Shown piece after piece: positions 45,304-56,782 of a DNA stretch of 64,000 bases. The stretch's first letter is position 1. Each line of letters starts with the position of its first letter. The translations under genes were made by a program, and so were the position numbers. Source of the stretch: Suillus spraguei (Eukaryota; Basidiomycota; Agaricomycetes; Boletales; Suillaceae); assembly GCA_016800925.1 (NCBI GenBank), contig JABCPU010000125.1, positions 105,192 to 169,191 on the forward strand, read 5' to 3'. The notes below the pieces were generated by a model that searched no databases, had not been told where the DNA came from, and saw only the letters and a list, made by a program, of their open reading frames with translations.

Positions 45304-45437
45304 GCCATTCTAGGATACTTCGCGCGCCCAAATATCGTAACAGGCGGGACCCTTTTGTTTGTACAGCTCCACAACTAAACAAAAGCGGTGAGGGGAACAC
45401 AATGAAATCTGGTCTATCGATATGAAAGTAGCTGTAA
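45304..45437 (-). repeat. right arm of ~125-bp inverted repeat
   Basis: Inverse copy of 44005-44129, with an insertion of ~8 bp (GACCAGAT) near 45415. Flanks on both sides continue into the duplicated upstream DNA of family 1. It could be the ends of a foldback element or two inverted copies of one old repeat. Confidence 0.75.
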
Positions 45438-45519
45438 CTCATATCATGATCAAGAATGGGACCAAAATCAGAATGTGCGGGTAGCACCGGTGTACTCCCG
45501 CTGAGTGTTTTCCTGGTAT

Positions 45520-46192
45520 CCGGCACATCACTCGTGCCAGGGCTTTCGTTTCCCTTCCCTTTCCGATTGTCTCTGACAACGACCATTTATCTTCCTTCTC
45601 GACTATCTACAATGGCCGTCTCTCTCTGAGGCGCTGGACGTTTCGCTCGGACCAACACTTCCGAGTCAACCTAATTCATTGTTACCACCACCCGTTTTTA
45701 TCTTTGTATCTGCTTTGATGATGTTTCCGGCATCCGCCACTCCATTCGTCTTTCAGATCTCAGCCCAACAGTTACTTGCACTTTTAACTTGTATAGTTGC
45801 CACTCGGGCGGCCCCCACTTCTACTATATAAAGCCAATAAACTCGGACACAACCCTACAACTATCTCCTACCATAATCATTTCTCTCTTCAACGCCAGCT
45901 GTAGGATTCTTCGTTGTGGCCATCTTGAGGGAGTTGAAGTTATTGATTAGCATAGCGGTCGTGTTGGTGTGGTTTATTGGTACGTCGTCATCTCTGTCCG
46001 AGTCTGAGTAGTGGGTAGCTGATATGGAATTGTGCCATAATCAGTATCATCTGCTCCAGGACTTACTTCGAGTAATACTAGTAGGTCTTCTCAAGCTGGG
46101 ATGTGACACCAATTCAAATCATCCATGGTACCAGCAAGTGTGCTGAATGATAATATAGTAACTGGGCGTTCGGAACTTGCATCGTCAGCCAT
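45520..46192 (-). pseudogene. hypothetical protein, copy 2 of duplicated block
   Basis: Second copy of the 38760-39472 segment. The start MADDASSERPVTILSFSTLAG lies at 46192 and is preceded in frame by a run of six Pro (from GGTGGAGGTGGAGGTGG on the plus strand), absent from copy 1. The second exon (VLLEVSPGADDTDYGTIPYP) soon meets stops, so this copy is broken. Confidence 0.4.
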
Positions 46193-47234
46193 TGGAGGTG
46201 GTGGAGGTGGTGCTGCCTTTGGTGGCCAGTAGTCGTTGACGCTCGCACCAAAAACCAATACTGCAGACAACGAAAACGAATTATATGTGTTGATTTGTAC
46301 GACAGTGGTTGGTCTGTGTAAGGTCAAAAAATGGGTAACATCACGTGTTAATTTGTGTGCGTGTCAATGCTCGTCACCGCACCTTTCATATCTGATTCCT
46401 TTCATGGGTGGTGCTAGATGAACACCTTAACGCTTTCGGCACTGATGTCTGCCTTACCACATTGCAACTAGTCGTTCTTGTGACAGGCGAGATTTGACAT
46501 TTGTCCAGCATATCACCTTGGCCTCGTTTCTTGGCCAAGCCGACATATTTCCGTGCAAACATAATTTACTCACAGTGCGAAATATCCACTAGGCTGCAAA
46601 TGACTGATCGAACCTCCGACATCAGAAGACACAATGGCACAAGGAATCAAACGATGCACTAGCGGAGCCCAATAGTAAAGCCATGACATGAACAATACAG
46701 TGATGCATGTAGGCAATGCCAAGAATTTCACGACAAGGGACAAGCACAAAGGGTGCACAGAAGCGTTTGCAAACTTCGAAGAGAGCCCTTATAGACCGAC
46801 AAATGCATTTTGAAATCGACAGCCAAGGACGATTGTAGTTGTCTGTTTAAATTTATGCGAACACACCGTAATTGCACAGGTTTTGCAGGATCTACTAAGG
46901 AGAGAACCACTCCTTACTAAGGCTCAATGGTAGCAAGAAATACAGCTCTTCAAAAAATGAGCATCGCACCGGTCCGGACTCCGGTCGCATCCCGATGACT
47001 CTATCGGAACAAACATATCACGGAAACCGAACTGAGTGACTGAGGTGGCCTGAGTGCTAACTCCGGCGCGTCAAACACTGCTCATCAATGCATCAGACAT
47101 CATTCAGACATGTCAATGGCTCTCTAATGAGATGGGCGGGCCCTTGGCACACCACATGCATCGTAAGAACATTTCTTCGGTGCCAAGGTACTTGGCAGTG
47201 ACTGCTGTCGGTCCAAAAAAGAATAAGCCAAAAA
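46193..47234. other. no gene seen; contains repeat R copy 4
   Basis: 46430-46590 is a further copy of repeat R (GGCGAGATTTGACATTTGT, GTTTCTTGGCCAAGCCGACA). The rest shows no recognisable coding sequence. Confidence 0.45.
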
Positions 47235-47315
47235 TGACCACCGCAGGGGTCGAACCTGCAATCTCCTGATCGCGTGTCATCGTAGTCAGACGCGATGCCA
47301 TTTCGCCAGGCGGCC
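47235..47315 (-). tRNA. tRNA-Arg (anticodon ACG) with intron
   Basis: A full cloverleaf on the minus strand. Acceptor GGCCGCC pairs with GGTGGTC (two G-U), D arm GCGA/TCGC with loop AATGGCA, anticodon arm TCTGA/TCAGG with loop CTACGA-A, and T arm GCAGG-TTCGACC-CCTGC. A 9-nt intron (TGACACGCG) sits after position 37, the standard place in nuclear tRNA genes. Anticodon ACG (A34 would be read as inosine). A T5 run follows directly, a pol III terminator. The B box GGTTCGACCCC is intact. Confidence 0.92.
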
Positions 47316-47963
47316 GTGCTGGAACGAAGAGGTCTGCAATAGATATCTAAAGGCATTTCATGAAATAGATAAGGGCTCGGATAAAAGACTCAGGGTCACT
47401 TGACACGTCCTGATATCTGTTGCTACAGGGTATATAAAATCGCATAATATAAGGTTACATCCTACGGAGTACATAAAGCAGTAATCGAGGGGCGACATCT
47501 AGACATAATGAATAAAAAGGTAGAGATCGTAAAGGTCGTGACAGGTCCTGATATACTACTGTTACAAGGGATATGGGTATAGGTTCGCATAGTATAGAGT
47601 TATCCCGCATAAACCATCGAGGTATAAAGGGTGAAAGACATGACACCTTCTAGATTGTCTATATATCACAAAGAGGATTGAGTCTTCACATCACCAGTCC
47701 GCTGGAGCTCTCCACCCGGGGACCTATCTATTCCAACATAAGCATAGACCTGCTCGCGCGCTGCTGGGAACGAAGCCCTCAGACGGCGTTGAACATCCCC
47801 GAAACGTCCGGCTGCCTTTCTGATCTCAAGTCTATCCCAAGCACGAACAGCCTGTCTAAGCGAACCACGGCGCCGCGGTAGGGTCCAAGACCGTGCACGT
47901 AAGGAAGAGAACCCTAAATAAGTGCGGCCCTAGGATTCAGTGACGGGATTTGAGGTACAAGCA
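47316..47963. other. no gene seen
   Basis: Intergenic. It contains two similar stretches (GACACGTCCTGATATCTGTTG near 47402 and GACAGGTCCTGATATACTACTG near 47540), each followed by a GGGTATA word, i.e. a degenerate ~138-bp tandem duplication. Confidence 0.4.
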
Positions 47964-48797
47964 TTAAGACTGACCTGACAAACTTGGGGGTGCCGTAACA
48001 CTGCCTTGCTTGACGGGCTGAGGCTTTGGGGCTTCGGCGCGCTTGACGAATCCCTTCAGGCTCCCATAGAACCAGAATGCATGAAGAGGGAAGATGCAGG
48101 CCATTAGGACGCCTGGGCCAAATGAATTGTTCGTGACATTATGCCGGCTGACGAGCATCGATACACATAGTAATATGTGAAGAACGATACGGGTCGCAAA
48201 AAACGACAAAGCAAAAACCAGATCCGAGCGGAAGCGAGCATCGAGACTTGCAATGGCCAGGAGGAAGGTAGGAACCTGTATCAAGTTGGCGTTCTTAATG
48301 CGGGCAGACGGAGCCATGAGAATTGTATTTTCACCTCCATCACAGCACACAGCACAAACAGATGACTCCAGCCCATACGACAGGTATACTCGACGATGAA
48401 TATGTATACCGAGTGATGAATCCAGCCTGTTAGCAAGTTAACCTTGCTACGGTAGTAAATCGTGCCCATCAATAGGTCACTGAGATATCATATCAGCACA
48501 CGTTTCAGGAACGAAAAGTTGAACATACGCGACAAGATATGCTTGAAAGAATCGAGCAGTGCCCTCCGTCCAGAGTGATGACCTTATCCCACTTAAATCC
48601 CCACGAGAAATGACGTAGTGAAGGAAAAGAGGTAAGCTTGAGAGAGACATCGCGCCACTACTGATAGTGGTGAGTATCCATGATCGTTGTTTGACGGTAG
48701 AAGACAGAGATGCAAAAACGTGATAAGCGACTATGAGGGTCAGGAATGGATATAGGAAGGCAGGGGGTATCGCATCCTCAAAGGACACGTCGAACAT
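47964..48797 (-). CDS. TLC-domain-like multi-pass membrane protein
   Basis: Three exons: 48797-48539, 48479-48335 and 48275-47964, with introns of 59 bp each (donor GTATGT at 48538, donor GTGAAA at 48334). The protein of ~238 residues has about seven hydrophobic segments. The segment LVADLLMGTIYYRS, LTGWIHHSVYIFIVEYTCR, VPTFLLAIASLDARFR and SFFATRIVLHILLCVSML has the conserved His-rich and Arg-containing pattern seen in fungal TLC/TMEM56-like proteins. A basic C-terminus (GFVKRAEAPKPQPVK) is present. It probably sits in the ER or another internal membrane. Family assignment is moderate. Confidence 0.65.
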
Positions 48798-50086
48798 GGT
48801 ACAGACGTGAAGGGGCGAGAGAAGGAACCAAATTCTCTCCCGGTCATCTACTTTGTAATTTTAAAGAGCCAATGGCAGCTTATGGCACGTTTACCCATGT
48901 GCCAAGCGTTGACTTCTTTGACTTCGCAACCCATTTTAGTCATGTCAAAGTCGTACAACTGCCGGAAGGACTGAGGGTCATCACCCCCACACGAACGTGA
49001 AAGGACCCGCAAAATGATGAACAGCTTTCCAATATTACGGCTGATAAGCCTGAGAGTGGCTACTATGTATGTGGAACTGCTTCTGGCTGTGCACGTTGTT
49101 CCTGTGAAACGAACGTGCACGGATGATCCTGTGAAAATACAAAAGAAGCGACTGATTCAGTCTCATAAAATCTCACAGCACAGATTTCATTACACGAAAT
49201 TCAAAACAGAGAAAAGCAAATTATTCCTGCGACGTGCATACGTCCAATTGAGAGCCACCAGGTTAACAGTGCGTACCGGTCGGGCAGCGAAATTCACTGA
49301 ACACGGACCGGTCAGTCGAGACTTGCCATATTTATTTCGCCATTTAACTGCATGCAAATTCGGGGATCACGTGCATCCAAACGGCTGCTATTATCAACGG
49401 AAAGCCTACAATGCATTGTCTCGGGATAAGGTGTCCCAGTCTGGGCCCGCGACCAATAATGCATTCTAGCGTCAACTAGCTACACCACTTGCACTCATAA
49501 CGCCATACCAGCCCTCCAACAAGCAACCAACCACACCATCTCTTTACCCAACCCCTTCCTGGCTTCGGAGCATTTATCCACCGTCACCTTCAAATGCTGT
49601 TTCATTCTCTTCAGGAACATGGCACTACGAGCCTAGTGGGCAGTGAACAAACAATGCGGCTCCTCCATGTGCCAATATTGGTTGATCCTGAGTTATGGCG
49701 ACCCGGATTTGCAACAACAGTCCTTCGTTCGCACCCTGAATAGTATCCTCTCAAATACAACAGCACATCACACGGGAGCACTAGACGCGAATAGGACAAT
49801 CTGATGCCCCTACAATGATGTATCAGCGACTTGAATGGCTGGACCTATACCGTTACGCCAGGCTGGTCACGGGTGCCCGTAGTCTCCTTCGTCAGATCTT
49901 CAGACTTTGATAGTCGTTCCTTCAAAGTTGTATACCAAGGGACGCCCGATATGTAAGCACTTCCGATAGCAATATTTAAATCGACTGCCATCGATTGTTA
50001 AGACTTCGCTCTTTTTGGTATCTATATTCCCTGTGCGATACTTCTTAAGTATCATCATCAACTACGTGGAGACCGCTACCTCTACT
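48798..50086. other. intergenic, no gene seen
   Basis: Shared upstream region of the divergent membrane protein and methyltransferase genes. A plus-strand open frame at 49014-49469 has no recognisable features and is not called. Confidence 0.45.
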
Positions 50087-51247
50087 ATGGCAACTTTCAG
50101 CAATTATTCCTTTGACAGCGCCATTTATGCGACTTTCAGACCGACCTACCCTAGGTCTCTGTACGATTTCATATTCCACTACCACGAGCGTAATGAAGAT
50201 GCAAGATGGGACAGAGCAGTCGATCTTGGTTGTGGGACGGGTCAGTTCCAGTTGTACTCAAACTGAAGGATTTGAACTATTGACTATTGCTGATGATTCG
50301 GGATTCCAGGTCAAGCAACGGTCGAGCTCACACCCTTCAAGCGTGTCATTGGCGTCGACCCAAGTTCTCAGATGATCCAAGTCGCTCAAGAAACCCTCGA
50401 GAAAAAGTCAATACTCACCGGTCAATATGTGTACGTACATGGGAGCGCAGAGCGTCTGTCATTCTTGGATGATGGCAGCGTAGACCTAGTCGTCTCTGGT
50501 GCGTATGTTAGACAGGAGAATCTCGATGGTACTATTTATTCACGCTGTCTGCGTGATTGTAGCCCAGGCAAGTCATTGGTTCGATTGGAACAAAATATGG
50601 CCTGAGCTTGCAAGGGTGTTGAGGAAGAATGGGAGTGCTGCATTCTGGGTGTGTATTCCCATCTCCGAGCTAGCCCTCGTCCAGTCATCTTGACATTTAC
50701 TTACTTATGGTTGTTAGGGTTATTCCAAGTTCCGCATCACCCGCTACCGTCACTCACACAAAAAATTGACGCTTATGTCTTGGTATGACCCACTGAATAG
50801 CGTTGGCCCATACTGGGAGCAACCTGGTCGTTCAATTTTGGATAACCACTTTGTTGATGTGCCAGAAGGCAATGAAGTTGTACCCGGTGCGTTCAGTGAG
50901 TTCGAGAGAGTGTTCTTCACAGGTCTGTCTTACACCTATCGTTACGCGACACTGCGCTAATGTATCGCAGGCGATCACTACCCATCTCTCCCTTCTCCAC
51001 ACTCCGTGATCATGCGCAAGCAGATGACATGGAATGACCTACTATCTTATCTCAGACGTGGAGCGTGTTGCATACGTTCCGTCAGCACAACCCCACGGAC
51101 GCGGAAAACCCGCGTGGAGATGTTGCAGTACGATTCTGGAAAGACTTAATGGAGGATATCAAGCAGGAGGATGGGAGAGCCATGGAAGGACATGATGAAG
51201 TGGACATTGAATGGCCATTGGCGATCATATTGGCCAAAAGGGTGTAA
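50087..51247 (+). CDS. SAM-dependent methyltransferase (trans-aconitate methyltransferase-like)
   Basis: Class I methyltransferase of the Methyltransf_11/25 type. MATFSNYSFDSAIYATFRPT opens the typical N-terminus. Motif I is AVDLGCGTGQA, then VIGVDPSSQMI (acidic motif II), SAERLSFLDDGSVDLVVSA and the family hallmark AQASHWFDW. The C-terminal half has PYWEQPGRSILDN, FERVFFTGDHYP, MTWNDLLSYL and VDIEWPLAIILAKRV. Introns: 50241-50309, 50499-50562, 50649-50717 and 50923-50970. A one-base break near 51053-51058 separates LSYLR from TWSVLHTF; an added A in AGACG would join them. Related yeast Tmt1 and Crg1 methylate trans-aconitate or small toxic acids, but the substrate here is unknown. Confidence 0.88.
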
Positions 51248-52053
51248 AATGATGCCTAGTGCTATATAGAGCAATAGGTATCCCTTTGTTGGCAGCTTGC
51301 AGATCATCTGACTAGAGACTATTTAGGCAATGGGAAACGCCATGATTCGAAATGTTATATGCTAATTGAATGCAACACTCCACGGTCTTGACCTGGATCG
51401 CTAGGCTATTACCGCTAAGTCCTGTCAGAGCAATTTGCGTGGCCGCAGTGAGACCCTCGCCTGAATTCGGCGACGAACCAATTGGCAATCAACATGACCA
51501 TATCAGCACATTCAGGTTGTTTTCGACTGCATTTTCGTCACCTGTGATGTAGATTCACCCATTCCCCTCCGAAGTGGCCCGTCGTGAGATCCGCCTGTCG
51601 ATCTTACTAGCGCTATCATTGGCAGTGTTTCCTGGGTTACTGAACTTCTTTCAATATTCATGCTATAGAATTCAAATTTACAAGTCAAGTTTCACGTTAC
51701 TTGGACTTCAAGTTTAATTAGCCTTCAGAGTACGCGAACTGCTAGCAGGTTGCGTTGTCGAAGTTGTAAATGAGACAATGGACACTTCAATCTGATGCAC
51801 CGGACAACGGAGGTAACTCTGATTGACATTCATGTGAATTATATAGCAGATCTTGGGGTATGATACCGTGTGCTACGGTTGCCGTCGCGTTAAGTCCGTA
51901 AGCACCAGCTTAATAAGTGACCCTACCTGGGGCGTCAACTCAACACCAACTTTACTCGTCTCTTTCAGAGTTTCAACAAGAACATTTACTGTCGCTCATC
52001 CTTTTACGTACTGTGGCAACAGATACTCAGAACTGGAATAGTTCAAGGGTACG
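51248..52053. other. intergenic, no gene seen
   Basis: No recognisable coding sequence. It holds the 3' region of the methyltransferase gene and the promoter of the Ndc1 gene. Confidence 0.5.
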
Positions 52054-54443
52054 ATGTCTGCAGGAATGGGAGAAACGATGCGAACGCGAGCAATAACATC
52101 CACATTGACTGCACGCTTGACCCCGACCGTACCATCTGCTTCTCAAACTTATGAACCCCTTGTCAGGTCCATCCTCCGACAGCGACTCACCCGTAATATA
52201 TTCGCATTCTCCGCTGCATTTACCTTGGTCGTTAACATTCTTTTGGGGGAGAGGATGAGACGAGTGCCTTCGCCAGGTTGCTTTCGCCGGGAACTTGGAC
52301 GATGGCGTGCCTCAAGTGGTTTGTGGGTGTGTTGCCTGTGATCGCTATGAGAAAGGTTTACCTCACCTGTGAGTTACTTTACCTCGTGTGGACGCTGTCT
52401 CATATCTGTTGCATAGCTGCTGCCACACCTGCGACTTCACCAGCCAAAATGCTCACGAATGCTATTGCAAAGCCAGGCACACGACAATCCTTGGCGGTGT
52501 ACATGTCATGTACATTGATGCTTGTTATGCTTCATATGAGCTCGTTTACATCAGAGGAACGTGAACATCTTCGTTTGAATATCTTTGTAAAGTCAAGGTA
52601 TGTGATTCGGCAATCTTACTGTATGGTGTCCGGAAGAGAGGTGCAAGATGCACGATCTCATTTCGAGTATTGCTCAATTTAGAAGCTGAGATTTTTTTAC
52701 TAGGAAACATCCGTACTACCTCAATGGTCGACTTCTCTTCCTCGTCCTGGCCCAGTTGTGGCTAGCTGCAAGTTTCTTACTTCGAAACATCATGTTAGAC
52801 CGGTTTGTGTTCAGATGGACGAAACCTTTGAAACCGTCGGAACTTGTGAGTGTTTTCCTTCCTTCCTAGACCATGTTTGACCAGCCACCCGTAGCCATAT
52901 TCCCTGAGCAACCTTCCGAAGTTACTCTTAATGATGGTTCTTTTCACCTCGTTCTCATCGATGGTGTATAGCGTTGCTTTTGGTTTATCGCGGATGCTTG
53001 TACTTCCATTGCTCTTAAAGCTTCCAGTGGTGAGCAGCATTGTCCGGCCGTTTATTGGACATCTTGCAAAGGGTGCATGGACTCTAACTCTACCTATATC
53101 ACACTGGTCACTTTTGGTTCGATCATTTATGATGGGCCTCGTGACTGTGATGAGTTGGGAGTTCGCGGAGTCGTTATTTGACGCGTATGTTCCCCAGGTA
53201 ATTATCCTTTGCAATGGCAAATCTGCATTTTAAGGTCTTTTTCAGCCGATCAAAGTTGGCATCCTTACTGCAGACCCAAATGTGACAGTTGTCTCGGGGA
53301 TTACAACTCAGGATACGGTGTTCGCACACTTTGCATACTCCGAGTTAGCCGAGCTAGCTTCGGACGAATCCTCGACTGGGAGCACCCGTAGAACGGCTCT
53401 ATTCGGTGACCAAAAATATAGCCCGAGCTTGTGGAATGTCTTGGCTCGTCAATCGCTCCTGCGTCTTGGACAGGATTATCAAGCATTTCTGCGACGCGGT
53501 GCGCCGATCACGCCTCCTGTCGCTGTAGCGCCGGCAGTGCCAAAACCCAAAGATCCGCCGTCGACCCCTCTGATTCGAAAGGCTATCTTCAAGGCTCCGC
53601 GACAATCTCCTCTTGGCAGTATGCTGGATTCAGTTTCTTCGGATTCGGAGCTCTCGAAAGCTGCCAATGCGGTAGCAGGCGAAATGGAAGAACGGGCTAA
53701 TCAAATGCACATTCCAGAGCTTTTTCGGTCTGTGGCACCGTCATCTGCGGCTGCTCCAGCGGCCAGTGCCATCCTGGCTAAACCCACATCGAGCATCATA
53801 TCCGGCTTTACTGCACAGGCGAAATCGTACAGTAGGAATTTCATCGTTGGCTATTGTCCAGCTTGGTTGAAGGAGTTGACGATGAGATGGAAGAAATGGT
53901 TTTATCGAGAGCGCCTGAATAAGGTCGTTGAAGTTTGCTTGCCAAATAGGGAACTTGATGCACTCATCATTGAAGGTGCAGCCAATTTTCACAATTTATT
54001 TGCGGTTATTAATCTCAGCTACAGCGCTATCGCACTTCGTCTGTGCTTCCTTGGTTGAAGATCGGTATGGTGTGGTTCAAAGGGACATACCCCGCATCAT
54101 CGAAGCTTTCCTCTCGTTTTTATCTGCAATAGAGGAGTATCAGATCGAAGTGAACGCGAAATACACACCACCGACGCCCGATGAACTTTCTGAAGGCGAC
54201 ACAAAAATATTAGAAAAAAGAAATGATGCGTTTAGAGGTTGCCAGAGCCGGTGATGTGCTGGTGGTTGTCTCAGACGGTTTGTGACTTTACGCGTTGCCC
54301 GGACAATTTTTAACAATTAACATTTTGCAGCACTGAAGACTGGAGTGGCAAACATCTCGCGGACGTTCGGCGATAAGCTAGTGGCTTTCAAATTTCCCCC
54401 TCGGACTGCACGGAAGCTACAGTCGTTTGTTGACTACACTTAG
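52054..54443 (+). CDS. NDC1: nucleoporin Ndc1 (Ndc1/Nup family)
   Basis: Integral membrane nucleoporin that anchors the nuclear pore complex and the spindle pole body in the nuclear envelope. The N-terminus has QTYEPLVRSILRQRLTRNIF, then a membrane helix (AFSAAFTLVVNILL), WFVGVLPVIAMRKVYLT, LFLVLAQLWLAASFLL, SFMMGLVTVMSWEFAE and two to three more helices. The soluble half starts IKVGILTADPNVTVVSGITT and continues QDTVFAHFAYSELAELA, KYSPSLWNVLARQSLLRLGQ and a Pro/Ser-rich linker, ending ISRTFGDKLVAFKF and SFVDYT. Introns are clear at 52370-52430, after KSR (GTATGTG), after PSEL and at ~53198-53246. Two frame breaks coincide with homopolymers: G5 at 52245-52249 and A6 near 54216-54221. Confidence 0.85.
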
Positions 54444-55354
54444 TGTTTCAATCGTGATTCGTGAATCATGGATTTCCCGGGTTACTCCCGTATCATACAT
54501 CTCCTAAGGTAATAGTCGTTGACATTTCAGTAACCGGGGGCGAGCAGTCCCCGGCCACTGTATTTATCCTTTGAGCTTCAGAACATCAGACTATCTATCG
54601 CATACCCAACCAATTATTAATCGGGTTCGCCGTTAACACGTTTGCTTCACACTGACAAAAATATGCTTCGCCAAGCAAAGCAGGCAGAAGAACTCAAGAA
54701 GGCGCATCGATAAACTGAACGATAACCGTTCGAATGTGTGACGGAATGAGGGAACGTGCGTCGCTTATCGCGTCGACGTATCTTTGCGCGAAATTTTGAG
54801 TGAACTTGCAAGTTTACCAATGCCAAGGCCCCAACCCGGTTACCCAACATAATTTCTTGGTTGCCATCATGGGCCGGTGCGCGTTCCGTTTGCACGCCAA
54901 TAATATGGTCACGTGATTCTCCTTTGTTGAACCACTTCAACTCCGCAACGTTCGTCTTCGATCTTGTTTTTTGCAGGTGCTCTTTACGTGGACCGGATTC
55001 TGTGGAACCACGATATTAGAAATAGTATCATCAATAGTACTTGGCGCGCAGGTCGACAAGCACTAAGATTGTACAACAGCTCCAATCAAGGTGCGTAGTA
55101 CTTGAGCCATTTCTTGATATCAAAGGCCCCTGCATTGATCGCTTGATCTGTCTAAATCTTAACAGTAATGAGCGTAAACCGAGGTTCAGAACATACCGAT
55201 ATCATGTCAATGACTTGGAGGGCATAATAAATTGCGGCAAGTAGTGGCTGACCAGTCCTACGTGATGCTTCGCAGTCAGCCTCCACTGGCTCAGTTGTCA
55301 TATTTCATCACGCTCTTGATAACGACTTACCAACTTCCTCTTTCTGTGATTATC
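54444..55354. other. intergenic, no confident gene
   Basis: A minus-strand open frame (54940-54647) is basic and includes GNQEIMLGNRVGALALVNLQ, but it matches nothing I recognise and overlaps the likely promoter (CACGTGA at 54912-54918). Confidence 0.4.
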
Positions 55355-56496
55355 ATGCGTTTCACCGATAGATCTTCGTCTAAGCCTGTCTCACCCGTCC
55401 CTCTCATCAAATCCCAGACTCCTATTCGGCGTGTAACTTCTCTCTTGCGTTCCCCGCTTCAAATCGGCATACATGCCCGTCCACGTTCCCATTCAGTGGA
55501 CACCGTAAGACCGCCGATTAGTCGCCCCATTTATTACACTCCTCCCCCCGCGGTTGCCCTTCAGACCGCATCTCTATCCACCGACAGCATCATCATTACA
55601 TCCTTCCAACGTGCACCGTTCTGCTGCCATGAGGACCTTGTTACAATGCCTCGCCCTGAACTTGTACAAGTTGCTCAGAGCATCAATGGACGTCTACCCA
55701 AGGCGCTGCAAATTGCGTGTGGTGATGATGTGGAAGACGCAGATATTCGGAGAGCGATAGAAGTCCTGACTGGGATCCGCACCGAGACAGCACGAGAATC
55801 AGTACCACCAGTTCCAGGTGCACCTAGGGCGGTACGCACAAAGATCATGAGCGCGTCATGGGATGAAGCGCCCTGGGATGTGGATATGGATTCGAGTATA
55901 ACGGACGAACGATCTATCGTCATTCCTTCTAGTCCACTTGCCATGCGTCGCCCGCGCTTGGAAATGCTCAGGAGGAACAAGAACAAGACGAACCTTTGAA
56001 AAAGCGAAGACGTGCCTCACCAGAGACTGCTATTACCCCACCTAGCCGTGTGTCTACTACGTCGGGCTCACGCCTCCTCGAGAGTCTTGACGTCTCAGCC
56101 TCCTCTCTGCTTGCGTCAGACAATAGCGATATGATCAGCTCCCTGACAAGCACTCAAGGGAATGTGCAGCATCGACGTAGTGCTCGCCTCTCGAGGAACA
56201 ACTCCCGCCCGCGTGAAGTTGTAATTCGCCTCCCCTTTGCATCTTCGCCCAAAGCACAACCTAACCGCATGCTCCGTTCGTACTCCCAAAGGGCAAGCCT
56301 CGCAACGTCTGAACAAGTCTCGAAACTCAAGCGTACTCAATCCGATGCTAATGTCACCCTTACACGCCCTAAGTACCATTTTCGACGCGGGCGCGCGACA
56401 CCCACTGCCGATCTCGTACCGGACGCCGAGAAGATAATGCAGGTGCTACCGACGATCCCAGAGGGTCTGGGCTTAGTGTCGATTTCTCACTCCTAG
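55355..56496 (+). CDS. basic, Ser/Pro/Arg-rich hypothetical protein
   Basis: Starts MRFTDRSSSKPVSPVPL at 55355 and reads on to LRRNKNKTNL-stop at 56000. A second frame, starting EEQEQDEPLKKRRRASPE, carries on to SISHS-stop at 56496. A single extra A in GAAATGCT (55961-55964) would join both into ~380 residues, so one gene is proposed. Features: a helical segment PRPELVQVAQSINGRLPKAL with DADIRRAIEVLTGIR, a likely nuclear localisation signal KKRRR, and many SR/RS and SP pairs, as in phosphorylated nuclear proteins. No domain is recognised; the function is unknown. Confidence 0.6.
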
Positions 56497-56782
56497 GGCC
56501 CGTAGTGCGAGCGCGTCAACCACAGTCTCGCAGGAGAAAACTGAGATAGGATCAGGTGTGGTGGAGGCAATGGGGAGATGATGGTATGAGTTAGAACACG
56601 CCTAGTCTATGACGTCATTTAGCTCCCAGTCATTTCAGTTGTGGTGCATGTGTTATAGCCGCCCATATGACATTCATTTATACAAGTACATGATCCTTCT
56701 GTATGCTACAACAAGTATTAAATACAATACAGCCTTGAACGTACTAATCCAGTCAAGATGATTGTTTCTCGTTCGATGATGT

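Noticed and set aside
49014..49469. 151-codon plus-strand frame
   Set aside because: No family signal and lies in a divergent promoter region.
54647..54940. 97-codon minus-strand frame with GNQEIMLGNRVGALAL
   Set aside because: No recognised family and biased basic composition; overlaps a likely promoter.
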